A stretch of 21,965 bases of DNA from a virus: the IMG/VR virus record IMGVR_UViG_3300032331_002651, positions 1 to 21,965 of that record; one strand, written 5' to 3'. Below are positions 1-8,379 of the stretch, one piece after another. Each line of letters starts with the position of its first letter. The first letter of the stretch is position 1. The translations under genes were made by a program, and so were the position numbers. The notes under the pieces are model-generated. The model searched no databases and was not told the origin of the DNA. It saw only the letters and a program-made list of their open reading frames with translations.

Positions 1-1539
1 CTAAATGGTGGAGGTGGAGGAGGAGGAGGAGGAGTAACTCAAATAATAGCAGGCCCTAATATAACTATATCCCCGGCAATAGGTACAGGATCTGTAACTA
101 TAAGTGCTTCGGGTGGTGGTGGTGGTTCTATATTTCCTTATACTGGAAGTACCCCCGCAATAATAACTGGCTCTCTTATTATAACAGGTTCAAATTTAGG
201 ATCAGATTTAATAGTAACAGGATCTACTTTTTCTATAGAGGGATTTACTGGATCCTTATATGGAAATGCAACGAATGCAATCGTTGCACAATTCTCAACA
301 TCTTCTTTAACTTCCTCTAAAGTTTTAATAACAAATAACACATCAACTAATCTTTATCTTCCTTTAATATTTGCAAGCTCAAGTACAGCAGGAGAACAAC
401 AATTAAGTTTTGATACAGACTCCGGAGCTCCATCATATAATCCTTCTTTAGATTCAATATCAGCTTCTAGTTTTTCAGGATCTCTATCAGGTACTGCATC
501 ACAAGCTGCAAATGCTACTCACGCAGCATCCTCAACTACATCCTTATCCGCTAGCACAATTAGTATTGCTAATGCTACCCCATATTTTTTAACATTTGTA
601 GATACAAACAATGCTACAGCAGCTTCTGAACAATTATTTACAAACCCATCCCTAACCGCTACTTCAGGTCTATTAATCTCAACAGTACTATCCGCATCAA
701 ATATTTCAGCATCCTCTATTCTTTCCACTTCCGGTATTACAGGATCTTTATCAGGTACATCCACATTTTCTGCAACAGCAACACAAATTCAAACAACTGG
801 AATCTCAACTGATGCTACACATTATCTAACATTTGTAGATGCAAACAATGGTTCCCCAACCTCAGAATTACTTTATACAGATTCGGATATCAATTATAAT
901 CCTTCTACAAATTATTTAACAATAGTAGGAACAGTTGGGGCAACATCATTCACAGGATCTCTTTTAGGTACTGCAACAACAGCATCTTATGTTTTAAATG
1001 CTGTAAGTTCAAGTTTTGCAACAACTGCTTCCCATGCACAAACAGCATCAGTTCCACTTTCCACTACTCAATGGATTTCCACTTCTGAGGGAAATGCAAT
1101 TTTATATGTACCTGATGGAAGAGATATTGGAATTATATGGAATTATACAGGAAGCGCACAAGCACAAGTATTTTTAAATACTAGCTCAGCTCAACTTGGA
1201 GATCACGTACAAATATTCCCCACATACGCTTCTAATGCTTCACCCAGTTTTGGTCTAATGACAATATATTCTTCAGGCTCAACAACAACTAATACTCGTA
1301 TAATTGTTGCTGGATTAACAGCTAATCCATCTGCACATAGATCAATATATCAAATTGGTGCAGCTGTATCATCTGATTTTGATCATTTTTATGCTCATCT
1401 TATTTGTGTATCTGCCTCAGCGGGGGCAACAGGTGCCTCTAACCGTACAACATGGCAATTAGTTGAGTACTCACAAAAATCAACAACATCACCTGCAGGT
1501 TTATACAAATGGAGTGGTAGTATTGGAACACAAGCTTAA
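1..1539 (+). CDS. Tail-fibre-like structural protein, C-terminal part (5' end outside window)
   Basis: The frame is open from base 1 to the TAA at 1537-1539, giving 512 codons without a start, so the gene begins upstream; the first internal ATG (1258) is not a plausible start. The protein opens with a nine-glycine run and is extremely rich in Ser, Thr, Ala and Gly. It carries four copies of an F-T/S-G-S-L-x-G-T/N-A/S motif. Two copies of a longer block (ThrProTyrPheLeuThrPheValAspThrAsnAsn near base 577, and HisTyrLeuThrPheValAspAlaAsnAsn near 820) are also present. The last 150 residues are less repetitive and look like a globular tip. Repetitive Gly/Ser/Thr composition of this type is common in phage fibres and neck or tail appendages. 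The exact structural role is inferred; an adhesin of a bacterial genome is the alternative, made unlikely by the neighbours. Confidence 0.72.
   Translation, partial: LNGGGGGGGGGVTQIIAGPNITISPAIGTGSVTISASGGGGGSIFPYTGSTPAIITGSLIITGSNLGSDLIVTGSTFSIEGFTGSLYGNATNAIVAQFSTSSLTSSKVLITNNTSTNLYLPLIFASSSTAGEQQLSFDTDSGAPSYNPSLDSISASSFSGSLSGTASQAANATHAASSTTSLSASTISIANATPYFLTFVDTNNATAASEQLFTNPSLTATSGLLISTVLSASNISASSILSTSGITGSLSGTSTFSATATQIQTTGISTDATHYLTFVDANNGSPTSELLYTDSDINYNPSTNYLTIVGTVGATSFTGSLLGTATTASYVLNAVSSSFATTASHAQTASVPLSTTQWISTSEGNAILYVPDGRDIGIIWNYTGSAQAQVFLNTSSAQLGDHVQIFPTYASNASPSFGLMTIYSSGSTTTNTRIIVAGLTANPSAHRSIYQIGAAVSSDFDHFYAHLICVSASAGATGASNRTTWQLVEYSQKSTTSPAGLYKWSGSIGTQA
244..978 (+). repeat. 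Four dispersed F/I-T/S-G-S-L-x-G-T/N coding repeats
   Basis: Copies begin near bases 244 (FTGSLYGNAT), 472 (FSGSLSGTAS), 736 (ITGSLSGTST) and 949 (FTGSLLGTAT). Each is followed by an Ala/Ser/Thr-rich stretch. Spacing is irregular, about 210-265 bases. This is a degenerate protein-level repeat typical of fibrous beta-structured appendages, not a DNA element. Confidence 0.7.
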
Positions 1540-1540
1540 C

Positions 1541-1550
1541 TAATATTTAT
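1541..1550 (+). promoter_or_regulatory. TAATATTTAT box in the gap before the GIY-YIG gene
   Basis: This AT-rich element lies 12 bases before the ATG at 1563, just after the stop of the fibre gene. It resembles the elements in the gaps before 4094, 12659, 18599 and 20043. It may be a phage promoter element; AT-richness makes chance matches likely. Confidence 0.25.
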
Positions 1551-1562
1551 TTATATAAATTT

Positions 1563-2024
1563 ATGTCAAATTGGTTATACAACAATAAAGAAATAATTTC
1601 CATAGAGAATTTTCCCTTAGAAACATATGGTTTTATATACATTACAACTCACAAATCACGTGGGATATCGTATATTGGAAAAAAATCGCTATATCACAAT
1701 GTAAAACGCAAATTAACGAAGAAAGAATTGGCGGAACAAACAGGTAGAGGTCGTAAATCCACTACCCAAGTAGTACAAAAAGAAAGTGATTGGAAGACCT
1801 ATTATGGTTCATGTAAACCTATTCTTGAAATATTAAAGGAAGGTAAACACGATGAGTTTACTCGCGAAATTATACAATTAGTTAATAATAAAAAATTATT
1901 AACATATTACGAGTGTAAGTATTTATTTAAATATGGTGTATTAGAAAACCCAGAGGGATGGTATAACGATTCAATCCTTGGTAAATTTTTTACACGTGAC
2001 TTTGGTTTATCTAAAGAAGATTAG
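1563..2024 (+). CDS. SegE-like GIY-YIG endonuclease-family protein
   Basis: This 153-aa protein has the GIY-YIG hallmark near its N-terminus: a Y-G-F-I-Y strand at residues 21-25, then Y-I-G-K-K at about 37-41. A basic stretch and a T-G-R-G-R-K segment follow, then W-x-x-Y-Y-G-S near residue 76. The C-terminal part contains the family-like ending L-G-K-F-F-T-R-D-F. Families of this layout (SegE-like GIY-YIG proteins) are frequent single-domain genes in T4-like phages. They are thought to be homing-type or stand-alone nucleases cutting DNA with a divalent metal. Its place between a structural gene and the primase would suit a free-standing homing endonuclease. Catalysis is inferred, and loss of activity cannot be excluded by eye. 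Confidence 0.72.
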   Translation: MSNWLYNNKEIISIENFPLETYGFIYITTHKSRGISYIGKKSLYHNVKRKLTKKELAEQTGRGRKSTTQVVQKESDWKTYYGSCKPILEILKEGKHDEFTREIIQLVNNKKLLTYYECKYLFKYGVLENPEGWYNDSILGKFFTRDFGLSKED

Positions 2025-2036
2025 TATATTAATACT

Positions 2037-2966
2037 ATGATAAACCAAACCCTAGTAGCACTAACTAATTCTGTGCTTGGTACTAGTAAGTCAACATCTC
2101 GAGGAAATTATGCATATCATTGTCCTCTATGCAATCACCATAAACCTAAATTAGAGATTAACTTTACTGAAAATATTAAAGGAGAAAATCAATGGCATTG
2201 TTGGGTTTGTGATAAAAAAGGTAAAAAATTATACCAATTATTTAAAGCAGTAGAAACATCACCTGAAAAAATGGCTGAGTTAAAAGCTATTGTAAAATAC
2301 ACAGGACCGGAATCACACATACAAGTTGAAACTAAATTAGAACTTCCAAAAGAATTTAAACTTTTAAACAATATTCACCCCTCAGATATTACAGCAAGAC
2401 ATGCTTTATCATATATTAAATCTCGAGGTATTACCGAAGAGGATATTTTAAAATATGGAATTGGTTATTGTGAACAAGGACGTTATGCTAATATGATTAT
2501 TATCCCCTCCTATGATGCTAAAGGTAATATAAATTACTTTACAGGTCGTTCATTTGGAAAACAATCCACAATAAAATATAAAAACCCAACAGCATCTCGT
2601 GACATTATACCATTTGAGTTGTTTATAAATTGGGAATTACCGCTTATATTGTGTGAAGGACCATTTGATGCCATCTCCATTAAAAGAAATGTAATACCAC
2701 TACTAGGCAAAAATATACAGTCAAATTTAATGAAAAAAATTGTAATGTCTTCTGTAGAAAAAATTTATATAGCTTTAGATAAAGACGCTCAAAAACAAGC
2801 ATTAAATTTTTGTGAGCGTTTAATGAATGAAGGTAAAGAAGTTTATCTCGTAGATATGAATGATAAAGATCCAAGCGAAATGGGGTTCGCTAGTTTTACT
2901 AATTTAATACAAGAAACCTACCCCTTAACATTCTCGGGATTACTTGAGAAAAAACTTTTCCTATGA
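2037..2966 (+). CDS. DNA primase (zinc finger plus Toprim), T4 gp61/DnaG-like
   Basis: This 309-aa protein has an N-terminal zinc-binding module with C29-x-x-C32 and C55-x-x-C58 around several histidines, as in CHC2-type primase fingers. The Toprim domain follows, with the acidic motif C-E207-G-P-F-D211 and the metal-binding D248-K-D250. Residues 110-200 hold the usual linker with G-I-G-Y and a T-G-R-S segment. Primases of this build synthesise RNA primers for lagging-strand replication together with a replicative helicase, which is not in this window. The length is close to that of phage primases such as T4 gp61 and much shorter than bacterial DnaG. Its last 4 bases overlap the next ATG (ATGA), indicating translational coupling with the nuclease. 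Confidence 0.88.
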   Translation: MINQTLVALTNSVLGTSKSTSRGNYAYHCPLCNHHKPKLEINFTENIKGENQWHCWVCDKKGKKLYQLFKAVETSPEKMAELKAIVKYTGPESHIQVETKLELPKEFKLLNNIHPSDITARHALSYIKSRGITEEDILKYGIGYCEQGRYANMIIIPSYDAKGNINYFTGRSFGKQSTIKYKNPTASRDIIPFELFINWELPLILCEGPFDAISIKRNVIPLLGKNIQSNLMKKIVMSSVEKIYIALDKDAQKQALNFCERLMNEGKEVYLVDMNDKDPSEMGFASFTNLIQETYPLTFSGLLEKKLFL

Positions 2967-3736
2967 AAAAAAGAAACATTAAATATGTTAATAACAGAAT
3001 TTTAGAAATTTCAGAAGACCACAAACAAATCACTCTTCCAGATTCAAGATATTATAGACGAAATGGTGAATATTATCCTTCAATTACTCACGTTTTGGGT
3101 TCATATCCAAAAGGTAAACATTTTGAGGAATGGTTAAAAAATATGGGTCGTTCAGCTGATTATATTGTTAGAAAAGCAGCAGAAGATGGAACTAAAGTTC
3201 ATGAAATGATAGAAGAATATTTAGAAGGTAAAGAAATGAACTTTTTAAATCAATTTGGCAATCCACAATTTGATCCTAATATTTGGCAAATGTTTTTACG
3301 CTTTGTTGATTTTTGGGAAACTCAAAAACCTGAATTAATTGACCAAGAAATCCATCTATATTCTGATACTCTTAAAGTAGCAGGAACAACAGATCTAGTG
3401 TGTAAAATAGGTAATGACTTATGGATTATTGACCATAAAACCTCTAATCATATTCAAACAACACACGAATTACAAGCAGCAGTTTATGCTCATTGTTATG
3501 AAGAATGTTTTGGTATTAAACCTGATAAAACTGGTATTTTATGGTTAAAATCATCTAAACGTAAAGGTTCAAAAGATAAAATACAAGGTAAAGGGTGGGA
3601 AATGGTTTTACCAGTACGCACACAAGAGGAAAATATTGAAATCTTTAAAACAGTAAAACGTCTATTTGATTTAGAAAATCCAAATGAGGCCCCTGTATTT
3701 ACAGAATTCAAAACCCAAGTAAAAAAACAAGACTAA
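2963..3736 (+). CDS. PD-(D/E)XK nuclease, RecB/Cas4-like
   Basis: The 257-aa protein shows the ordered motifs of the RecB-like (PDDEXK_1) exonuclease family. H80 lies in a T-K-V-H-E-M-I-E helix. G141-T-T-D144 is the first metal ligand, and I-I-D157-H-K159-T-S forms the D-x-K core. L-Q171-A-A-V-Y175 is the QxxxY-type motif. The four-cysteine iron-sulphur cluster of Cas4/AddB is not apparent. Such proteins degrade or process DNA ends with a divalent metal. Co-location and ATGA coupling with the primase suggest replication/recombination or host-DNA processing. Assignment to a nuclease is solid; the exact substrate (single- or double-strand ends) is not determinable here. Confidence 0.85.
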   Translation: MKKRNIKYVNNRILEISEDHKQITLPDSRYYRRNGEYYPSITHVLGSYPKGKHFEEWLKNMGRSADYIVRKAAEDGTKVHEMIEEYLEGKEMNFLNQFGNPQFDPNIWQMFLRFVDFWETQKPELIDQEIHLYSDTLKVAGTTDLVCKIGNDLWIIDHKTSNHIQTTHELQAAVYAHCYEECFGIKPDKTGILWLKSSKRKGSKDKIQGKGWEMVLPVRTQEENIEIFKTVKRLFDLENPNEAPVFTEFKTQVKKQD

Positions 3737-3803
3737 AATTATCATATAAAAAATTTGGAGGAGCAAAAACTTTTTCGTACATTTATTCATATAAATTAAG
3801 GTT

Positions 3804-4052
3804 ATGAATTTAAACAGAAATGGTTTCACCCCACGTTACCAGGTAAATGATAATTTAAATAAATTGATTGGACGTGTTTTAAAAACTAACATTTTTCCAA
3901 CATTTTTAGGTAGATTAATCTATATCGAAAAGGACAGATGTTATTTTGAAATATTACCTAATCCTGAATGGCCTAAATATAATAAATGTGCTGGAAATAT
4001 AGAATATATAACTGATCATCACGTTATTACAATGAAATTCGAGGAAGAATAA
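3804..4052 (+). CDS. Small protein of unknown function
   Basis: This 82-aa ORF does not resemble a family I recognise. It has a basic N-terminus, alternating hydrophobic residues suggesting a small beta-rich fold (I-G-R-V-L, L-G-R-L-I-Y-I), and an acidic C-terminus. It is preceded by the longest intergenic gap in the early part of the window (67 bases, with TATAAATTA about 10 bases before the start), so it may begin a new transcript. It lacks the LxE leader seen in the genes downstream. Confidence 0.55.
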   Translation: MNLNRNGFTPRYQVNDNLNKLIGRVLKTNIFPTFLGRLIYIEKDRCYFEILPNPEWPKYNKCAGNIEYITDHHVITMKFEEE

Positions 4053-4070
4053 TAACGTTAGATGTTTTGT

Positions 4071-4083
4071 CATATTTATAATA
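4071..4083 (+). promoter_or_regulatory. Putative promoter element CATATTTATAATA upstream of the array
   Basis: The element lies 10 bases before the ATG at 4094, in a 41-base gap. It shares TATTTATAAT with the two longer boxes at 12622 and 19990. The TATAAT substring could act as a -10 element. A convincing -35 or -33 partner is not visible. Confidence 0.35.
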
Positions 4084-4093
4084 AACTTAATCA

Positions 4094-4855
4094 ATGATTG
4101 GGCTGATGTCTCTTTTAAAAGAAATCCAAGGAAAACCAAAAGCCATATTTATGGCAGGTCCTGCGGGTTCCGGTAAATCATTTATATCTCAAAAATTAGT
4201 TCCTTCCAATTTTACTACTATTAATGTAGATGACTCCTATGAGGAACTACTTAAATCCTCAGGTATTGGAATGAAATTAGCCTTAATGTCTCCGGATGAA
4301 TTAAAAAAATCAGGTGAGTTAATAGGCCAAGCAAGAAGAAATACAGACGCTAAACTTCAAGATGCTTCTCAAAATTCTAAAAATTTATTAATTGATAGTG
4401 TAGGGGGTTCATCTAAAATGCTACTTAGGAAAAGAGCTGAATTAGAGAATTTAGGTTATGACACGTTTATGTTAATGACTTATGTATCTCCTATAACTTC
4501 ATTAGAACGTAATAAAAACAGAGATAGATCTTTATTACCAAGTATTGTAATTAGATCCTGGCGTGATGTTAATAATAATGTTAATACATATAGACAAGCA
4601 TTTAATGATGATTTTACAATAGTAAATTTAAACCTAGAAGATGCTAATTTAAATTTTGATGCAGAATATATTTTTAAAACATATATTCAACCTTTAGGAC
4701 AAATAGGTAAAGAAAAAACTCCCGAAGAAAAAGAAAAATCAAAAATAGAAGTCAATCAAATCTACGCAGATATAAAACAATTACTATCAAATCAACCCGA
4801 ATTTGATACTATAGAACAAGCAAAAACAAAAATCACTAAATTTATAAACAAATGA
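4094..4855 (+). CDS. Zeta-toxin-like P-loop kinase with capsid-leader-like N-terminus
   Basis: The 253-aa protein has a Walker A loop G22-P-A-G-S-G-K-S29, a hydrophobic strand L-L-I-D101 and a Gly/Ser loop after it. A basic helix follows with R-N-K-N-R-D-R, then L-P-S-I-V-I-R. This order matches zeta-toxin/polynucleotide-kinase-like P-loop phosphotransferases, which phosphorylate small substrates such as UDP-sugars or nucleic-acid ends; the substrate here is unknown. The first ten residues, MIGLMSLLKE, followed by I, have the leader form found in other genes of this array. That favours the ATG at 4094 over the ATG at 4106. The C-terminal 50 residues look like an added helical tail. The stop overlaps the next start (ATGA). 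A virion-carried kinase is inference; an early cytoplasmic enzyme is the alternative. Confidence 0.75.
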   Translation: MIGLMSLLKEIQGKPKAIFMAGPAGSGKSFISQKLVPSNFTTINVDDSYEELLKSSGIGMKLALMSPDELKKSGELIGQARRNTDAKLQDASQNSKNLLIDSVGGSSKMLLRKRAELENLGYDTFMLMTYVSPITSLERNKNRDRSLLPSIVIRSWRDVNNNVNTYRQAFNDDFTIVNLNLEDANLNFDAEYIFKTYIQPLGQIGKEKTPEEKEKSKIEVNQIYADIKQLLSNQPEFDTIEQAKTKITKFINK

Positions 4856-5223
4856 AATTATTAGACTTATTAAACGAAGTAGAACAAAAAGAAAAACCAA
4901 CAGTAAAGTATGATGCAAAAGAAGAACCAACATCTGTAATAGATGAAGTTGGTAAGTTTTTTGTTGTTAAAAAACCAAGTAAAGATTCTAAAAAAGAAGG
5001 TATGGTATATGAAGCTACTGTATTTGATGAAATTAAAAGGGATGAAACTAAAGGTGTTTACAAAAACAAATCTGAAGCAAATCGCCACGCTGCCGAAGCC
5101 TTAAAAGAATATGACATGCAACTTAAAGAAATGGAAGATGCTATGGAAGCTTATCGCAGTGCTAAAAAAGACATAGAAGAAAAGAAAAATTCAGCAAAAG
5201 AAAAAATTCAAAAGCTTAAATAA
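4852..5223 (+). CDS. Small charged coiled-coil protein with leader-like N-terminus
   Basis: The protein is 123 aa. It starts MKLLDLLNE-V, the leader form of this array, then has a Lys/Glu/Pro-rich linker. A short beta-like segment follows (F-F-V-V-K-K, M-V-Y-E-A-T). The C-terminal half from about residue 70 is a highly charged helix with heptad-like spacing (E-A-N-R-H-A-A-E-A-L-K-E-Y, then M-E-D-A-M-E-A-Y) and ends in Lys. Composition resembles scaffold-core or internal head proteins, but I do not recognise the family. It overlaps the kinase gene by 4 bases and is followed 2 bases later by the 873-aa gene. Confidence 0.6.
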   Translation: MKLLDLLNEVEQKEKPTVKYDAKEEPTSVIDEVGKFFVVKKPSKDSKKEGMVYEATVFDEIKRDETKGVYKNKSEANRHAAEALKEYDMQLKEMEDAMEAYRSAKKDIEEKKNSAKEKIQKLK

Positions 5224-5225
5224 TA

Positions 5226-7847
5226 ATGAATTCATTAACAAAAGTCTTATTAGAAGATCTTTTGGACGCGGATAATAAAAAAGTAACCGCTATATATGGT
5301 GGAGGATTTAAACCTCCTACTAAAGGTCACTTTGATGTTGTTGCTAAAGCATCCGAACAAAACCCAGAAATTGATGACATTTTAATTTATGTTGGAGGTG
5401 GTGAACGTGATGGAATTTCTCAAGGTGAATCTATTCAAATTTGGGAATTATATAAAAAATATCTTCCAATTAAAACTGTAATAGAACCAGTAAATGCACC
5501 TATAGGTAGTATTTTACGTTATGCTAAAGAACATCCTGAAGAAAAAATACTTTGGATAATAGGTGCTCGTGAAAATAATCCTGAAGATTTTGCTGATATT
5601 TCTTCTAGAACTAGAACATTAGAAAAATATCCAAACCTACAATTACGTGTTATCCAAACATCAGGTGGTGTTAGTGGAACAGCAGCTCGTAATGCAGTTA
5701 AAGACAATAATAAAGACCAATTTTTTCATTTAATCCCAGACATTCCCGAAAAGGAACAAGTATGGGATATTGTATCTCCTGTTGTTAAAGAAGAAAAAAT
5801 AACCGAAGTAGGCGAAGCAAATCTATCTCCCTATAAGTGGGAAGAAGTTGATAAAAACGGTTGGGTTACTTTTATTGAATTTACAACAGAAAGTGAAACT
5901 AAATATAGGGTAAATTTAACAACTGTAGAAATTGTAGATCCTGAAGGTGGAAATATAAATCTTGAAGCTATAGATATTGAATTTTCAGCCAAACCCAAAG
6001 GAGCTGAAGGTTCTTCATCTAAAATAGTAGTTAATAAAGGTGAAATATATAGAGTAATGTCTACTCTAACAGCTATAATTAAACATTACGTAAAGGAAAT
6101 TGAAGCTAAAGCTATAATATATTCCCCATCTAAAAAATCAGATGAGGAAGATTTTGGTACTCAAAGAGATAATTTATATAGAGCATTTATTTCTAAAGCC
6201 ATACCAGGGGCAAAATTTACAAATTCTAAAAACAATATAATAGCAATTTTACCTAATACAGTTAATGAAATAGTAACAGACACAGAAGTTATTTGTGATA
6301 ATTGTGATTGGAAATGGCCTATAGCAGATGGTGGAGATGATTTATACATCTGTCATAAGTGTGGACACGATAATAACCCCGATTTAGAAGAAGGTAGAAA
6401 AAATAAACCTGACCCTAAAAAAGGAACAGGTAAAAAACCTGAAAAATCCGGCCGTAGATTATACACCGATGAAGATCCTAAAGATACAGTTAGTATTAAA
6501 TTTAAAACTAAAGAAGATATAGTTGATACTTTAAATAAAAAACAATTTAAAGCTAAATCTCATGCTCGTCAATCTCAAGTAATTAATCTAATCCATCAAC
6601 GAGTAAGAGCATCATATAACAAATCAAAAGACCCTGAAGTAAGATCAAGATTAAAACGTGCTTTAGATTATATTGAAAAACGTAAAGAAATGTCTAAAAA
6701 GAAAACAGAGCGTTTACGTAAAATGAAAGAATCATTTGAATTACAAGAAGAAATAAATCCCTCTACTAAATTAAAATCTAATATTATTAATGAAGGTCGT
6801 TACGATAGTATTTCAAGACAATTAGCTAGTTATACTCTTAAAGGTTGGAAAGATGATTTTGAACACAATGAACCTACCGGAAGAGTAGAATTTGCAGTTG
6901 GCCCTGATGGGGATTTAGAATACGAGGACTTAAAGTTTTCATATAAAGGTGTAGCCGTATTTGCAGGTATTCAAACATATTCATATAATGGATCTGCTAG
7001 GTTAACCTCAGGGGAAATAAAAATAACCTATTCTATTCCAAAAAGTATGCTCCCCCAAGGTTGGGAAAAAATTTATATGGATTTAATTTCTGTTATTCGC
7101 CATGAAATTGAACATCTAACTCAAGGTGGTATCAATGTAAAACCAGGTAAAGAAATTTTAGATCTTCCTCTTAGACGTTTAGTTATTAAATATCCTGATA
7201 CTTTAAGATATATTCTTTTACCCTCAGAAAAAGACGCAAATGTTCAAGGTTTATATTTAAAAGCTAAAAAAGCAAGACGTCCTTATGCTGAAGTAGTAGA
7301 TGAGTATATTAGAGATTTACTTAAAATTACTAATAAAAATGATGTTGATATTCTTAAAGGAATGTATGACAAAAGAGCAAAGGAATTAAATTTACCTGCC
7401 ATTTTAGAAAATGATTTTTTTGGTTTAAATAAATTATCAAGACAATTTATTAAAGAAGCTTTAATAGAAACTTGGAATCCTAAGGAATCTTTTGTATCTT
7501 TATCCAAATATATGATAGACAATGGAATGAATATCAAACCATTACCTAAAATTAAGATAATTTCAAATGATAAAGAAAATGCTTCTAATCTTTTAGGTAA
7601 AACTGCTTATTATAATCCAAATGATAAATCTATTACTTTATATACTAAAGATAGACACCCAAAAGATATATGTCGTTCATTTACTCATGAAATGGTACAC
7701 CACGAACAAAATTTAGAGGGTAGATTAAATAATATCAACACAACAAATACCAATGAAGACGGAGCATTACCTGAAATTGAAAAAGAAGCTTACGAAAAAG
7801 GAAATATGATGTTACGTAATTGGGAGGATAGTATAAAAAATGTATAG
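5226..7847 (+). CDS. 873-aa multidomain protein: nucleotidyltransferase, zinc ribbon, basic helical module, two HExxH zincins
   Basis: Residues 20-170 form a nucleotidyltransferase of the adenylyl/cytidylyltransferase superfamily: G-G-G-F-K-P-P-T32-K-G-H35 is the TxGH nucleotide site and S150-G-T-A-A-R155 the C-terminal signature. A four-cysteine zinc ribbon follows (C357-x-x-C360, C376-x-x-C379), then a Lys/Arg-rich helical module at about 430-500 (F-K-A-K-S-H-A-R-Q-S-Q). Two metalloprotease-like domains come next, with H626-E-I-E-H630 and H821-E-M-V-H825. LxE-type sites occur at 197/198 (VGE-A), 523/524 (INE-G) and 744/745 (IKE-A). They separate nucleotidyltransferase, ribbon-plus-helices, first zincin and second zincin. 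The leader MNSLTKVLLE ends in LLE. I infer a polyprotein cut into single-domain products, possibly inside the capsid. The enzymatic domains are well supported; processing is not shown. It overlaps the next gene by 8 bases. Confidence 0.82.
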   Translation: MNSLTKVLLEDLLDADNKKVTAIYGGGFKPPTKGHFDVVAKASEQNPEIDDILIYVGGGERDGISQGESIQIWELYKKYLPIKTVIEPVNAPIGSILRYAKEHPEEKILWIIGARENNPEDFADISSRTRTLEKYPNLQLRVIQTSGGVSGTAARNAVKDNNKDQFFHLIPDIPEKEQVWDIVSPVVKEEKITEVGEANLSPYKWEEVDKNGWVTFIEFTTESETKYRVNLTTVEIVDPEGGNINLEAIDIEFSAKPKGAEGSSSKIVVNKGEIYRVMSTLTAIIKHYVKEIEAKAIIYSPSKKSDEEDFGTQRDNLYRAFISKAIPGAKFTNSKNNIIAILPNTVNEIVTDTEVICDNCDWKWPIADGGDDLYICHKCGHDNNPDLEEGRKNKPDPKKGTGKKPEKSGRRLYTDEDPKDTVSIKFKTKEDIVDTLNKKQFKAKSHARQSQVINLIHQRVRASYNKSKDPEVRSRLKRALDYIEKRKEMSKKKTERLRKMKESFELQEEINPSTKLKSNIINEGRYDSISRQLASYTLKGWKDDFEHNEPTGRVEFAVGPDGDLEYEDLKFSYKGVAVFAGIQTYSYNGSARLTSGEIKITYSIPKSMLPQGWEKIYMDLISVIRHEIEHLTQGGINVKPGKEILDLPLRRLVIKYPDTLRYILLPSEKDANVQGLYLKAKKARRPYAEVVDEYIRDLLKITNKNDVDILKGMYDKRAKELNLPAILENDFFGLNKLSRQFIKEALIETWNPKESFVSLSKYMIDNGMNIKPLPKIKIISNDKENASNLLGKTAYYNPNDKSITLYTKDRHPKDICRSFTHEMVHHEQNLEGRLNNINTTNTNEDGALPEIEKEAYEKGNMMLRNWEDSIKNV

Positions 7848-8379
7848 GTTAACAGATTTATATAAACAAATTAAAGAGGAATCAACAGAACCTTCTCAAC
7901 CGCAATATAAAATTTATTGTGATATGGATGGTGTTTTAACTGATTTTGATGAAAACTTTAAATCTTTAAACCTAAAAAATTTATCCCCAGATCAATATAA
8001 AAGTAAATATGGTATAGAAAAATTTTGGAATTTTATAGACATTGATAATAAACTTAAGTTTTGGACTGAAATGAAATGGATGCCTGATGGAAAAGAATTA
8101 TGGGATGCTATTAAAGATAAAAATCCAACTATATTATCGGCTCCCTCAAAAAGTCCCTCTTCTCGTTTAGGAAAAAGATTATGGATTGGTAATAATATTC
8201 CCGGAACACCTTTAATTTTAGCATCAGCTGAATCAAAAAAGAATTATGCTAGAAAAGATGCAATACTTATAGACGATAGAATTTCAAATATTAATGATTG
8301 GAACAATGCCGGTGGTATTGGAATTCTTCATACTTCAACATCATCAACATTAACTAAATTAAGCAAATATGGCCTTTAG
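7840..8379 (+). CDS. HAD-family 5'-nucleotidase-like phosphatase
   Basis: This 179-aa protein has the HAD motifs in order. D28-M-D30-G-V-L-T-D holds the nucleophile and acid/base aspartates, I-L-S100-A is motif II, and K133/K134-N-Y-A-R is the motif III lysine region. L-I-D145-D146-R-I-S-N is motif IV. Length and motif wording fit the NT5C/YorS-like deoxynucleotidase branch, which dephosphorylates (d)NMPs. The first 24 residues (MYRLTDLYKQIKE and a Glu/Ser/Pro/Gln linker) precede the catalytic domain and have the leader form of this array, ending IKE-E. A role in nucleotide turnover or end repair is inferred. The start lies inside the upstream gene by 8 bases, and the stop overlaps the next gene by 11. 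Confidence 0.82.
   Translation: MYRLTDLYKQIKEESTEPSQPQYKIYCDMDGVLTDFDENFKSLNLKNLSPDQYKSKYGIEKFWNFIDIDNKLKFWTEMKWMPDGKELWDAIKDKNPTILSAPSKSPSSRLGKRLWIGNNIPGTPLILASAESKKNYARKDAILIDDRISNINDWNNAGGIGILHTSTSSTLTKLSKYGL

Noticed and set aside
138-764. Two minus-strand ORFs (138-341 and 519-764) opposite the fibre gene
   Set aside because: They mirror the Ser/Thr/Ala codons of the + strand reading frame, which is open from base 1 to 1539; no start context or recognisable protein.
1258-1539. A 93-aa gene starting at ATG 1258
   Set aside because: The same frame is open without interruption back to base 1 with continuous fibre-like sequence, so 1258 is an internal methionine.
3764-3772. GGAGGAG as a ribosome binding site
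   Set aside because: It is more than 30 bases before the ATG at 3804 with no nearer start codon, so it cannot serve that gene.
4021-4058. Inverted repeat ACGTTATT / AATAACGT as a terminator
   Set aside because: The stem is 8 bp of mostly A-T pairs with a 22-base loop and no T run afterwards, and one arm is inside coding sequence; too weak to call.
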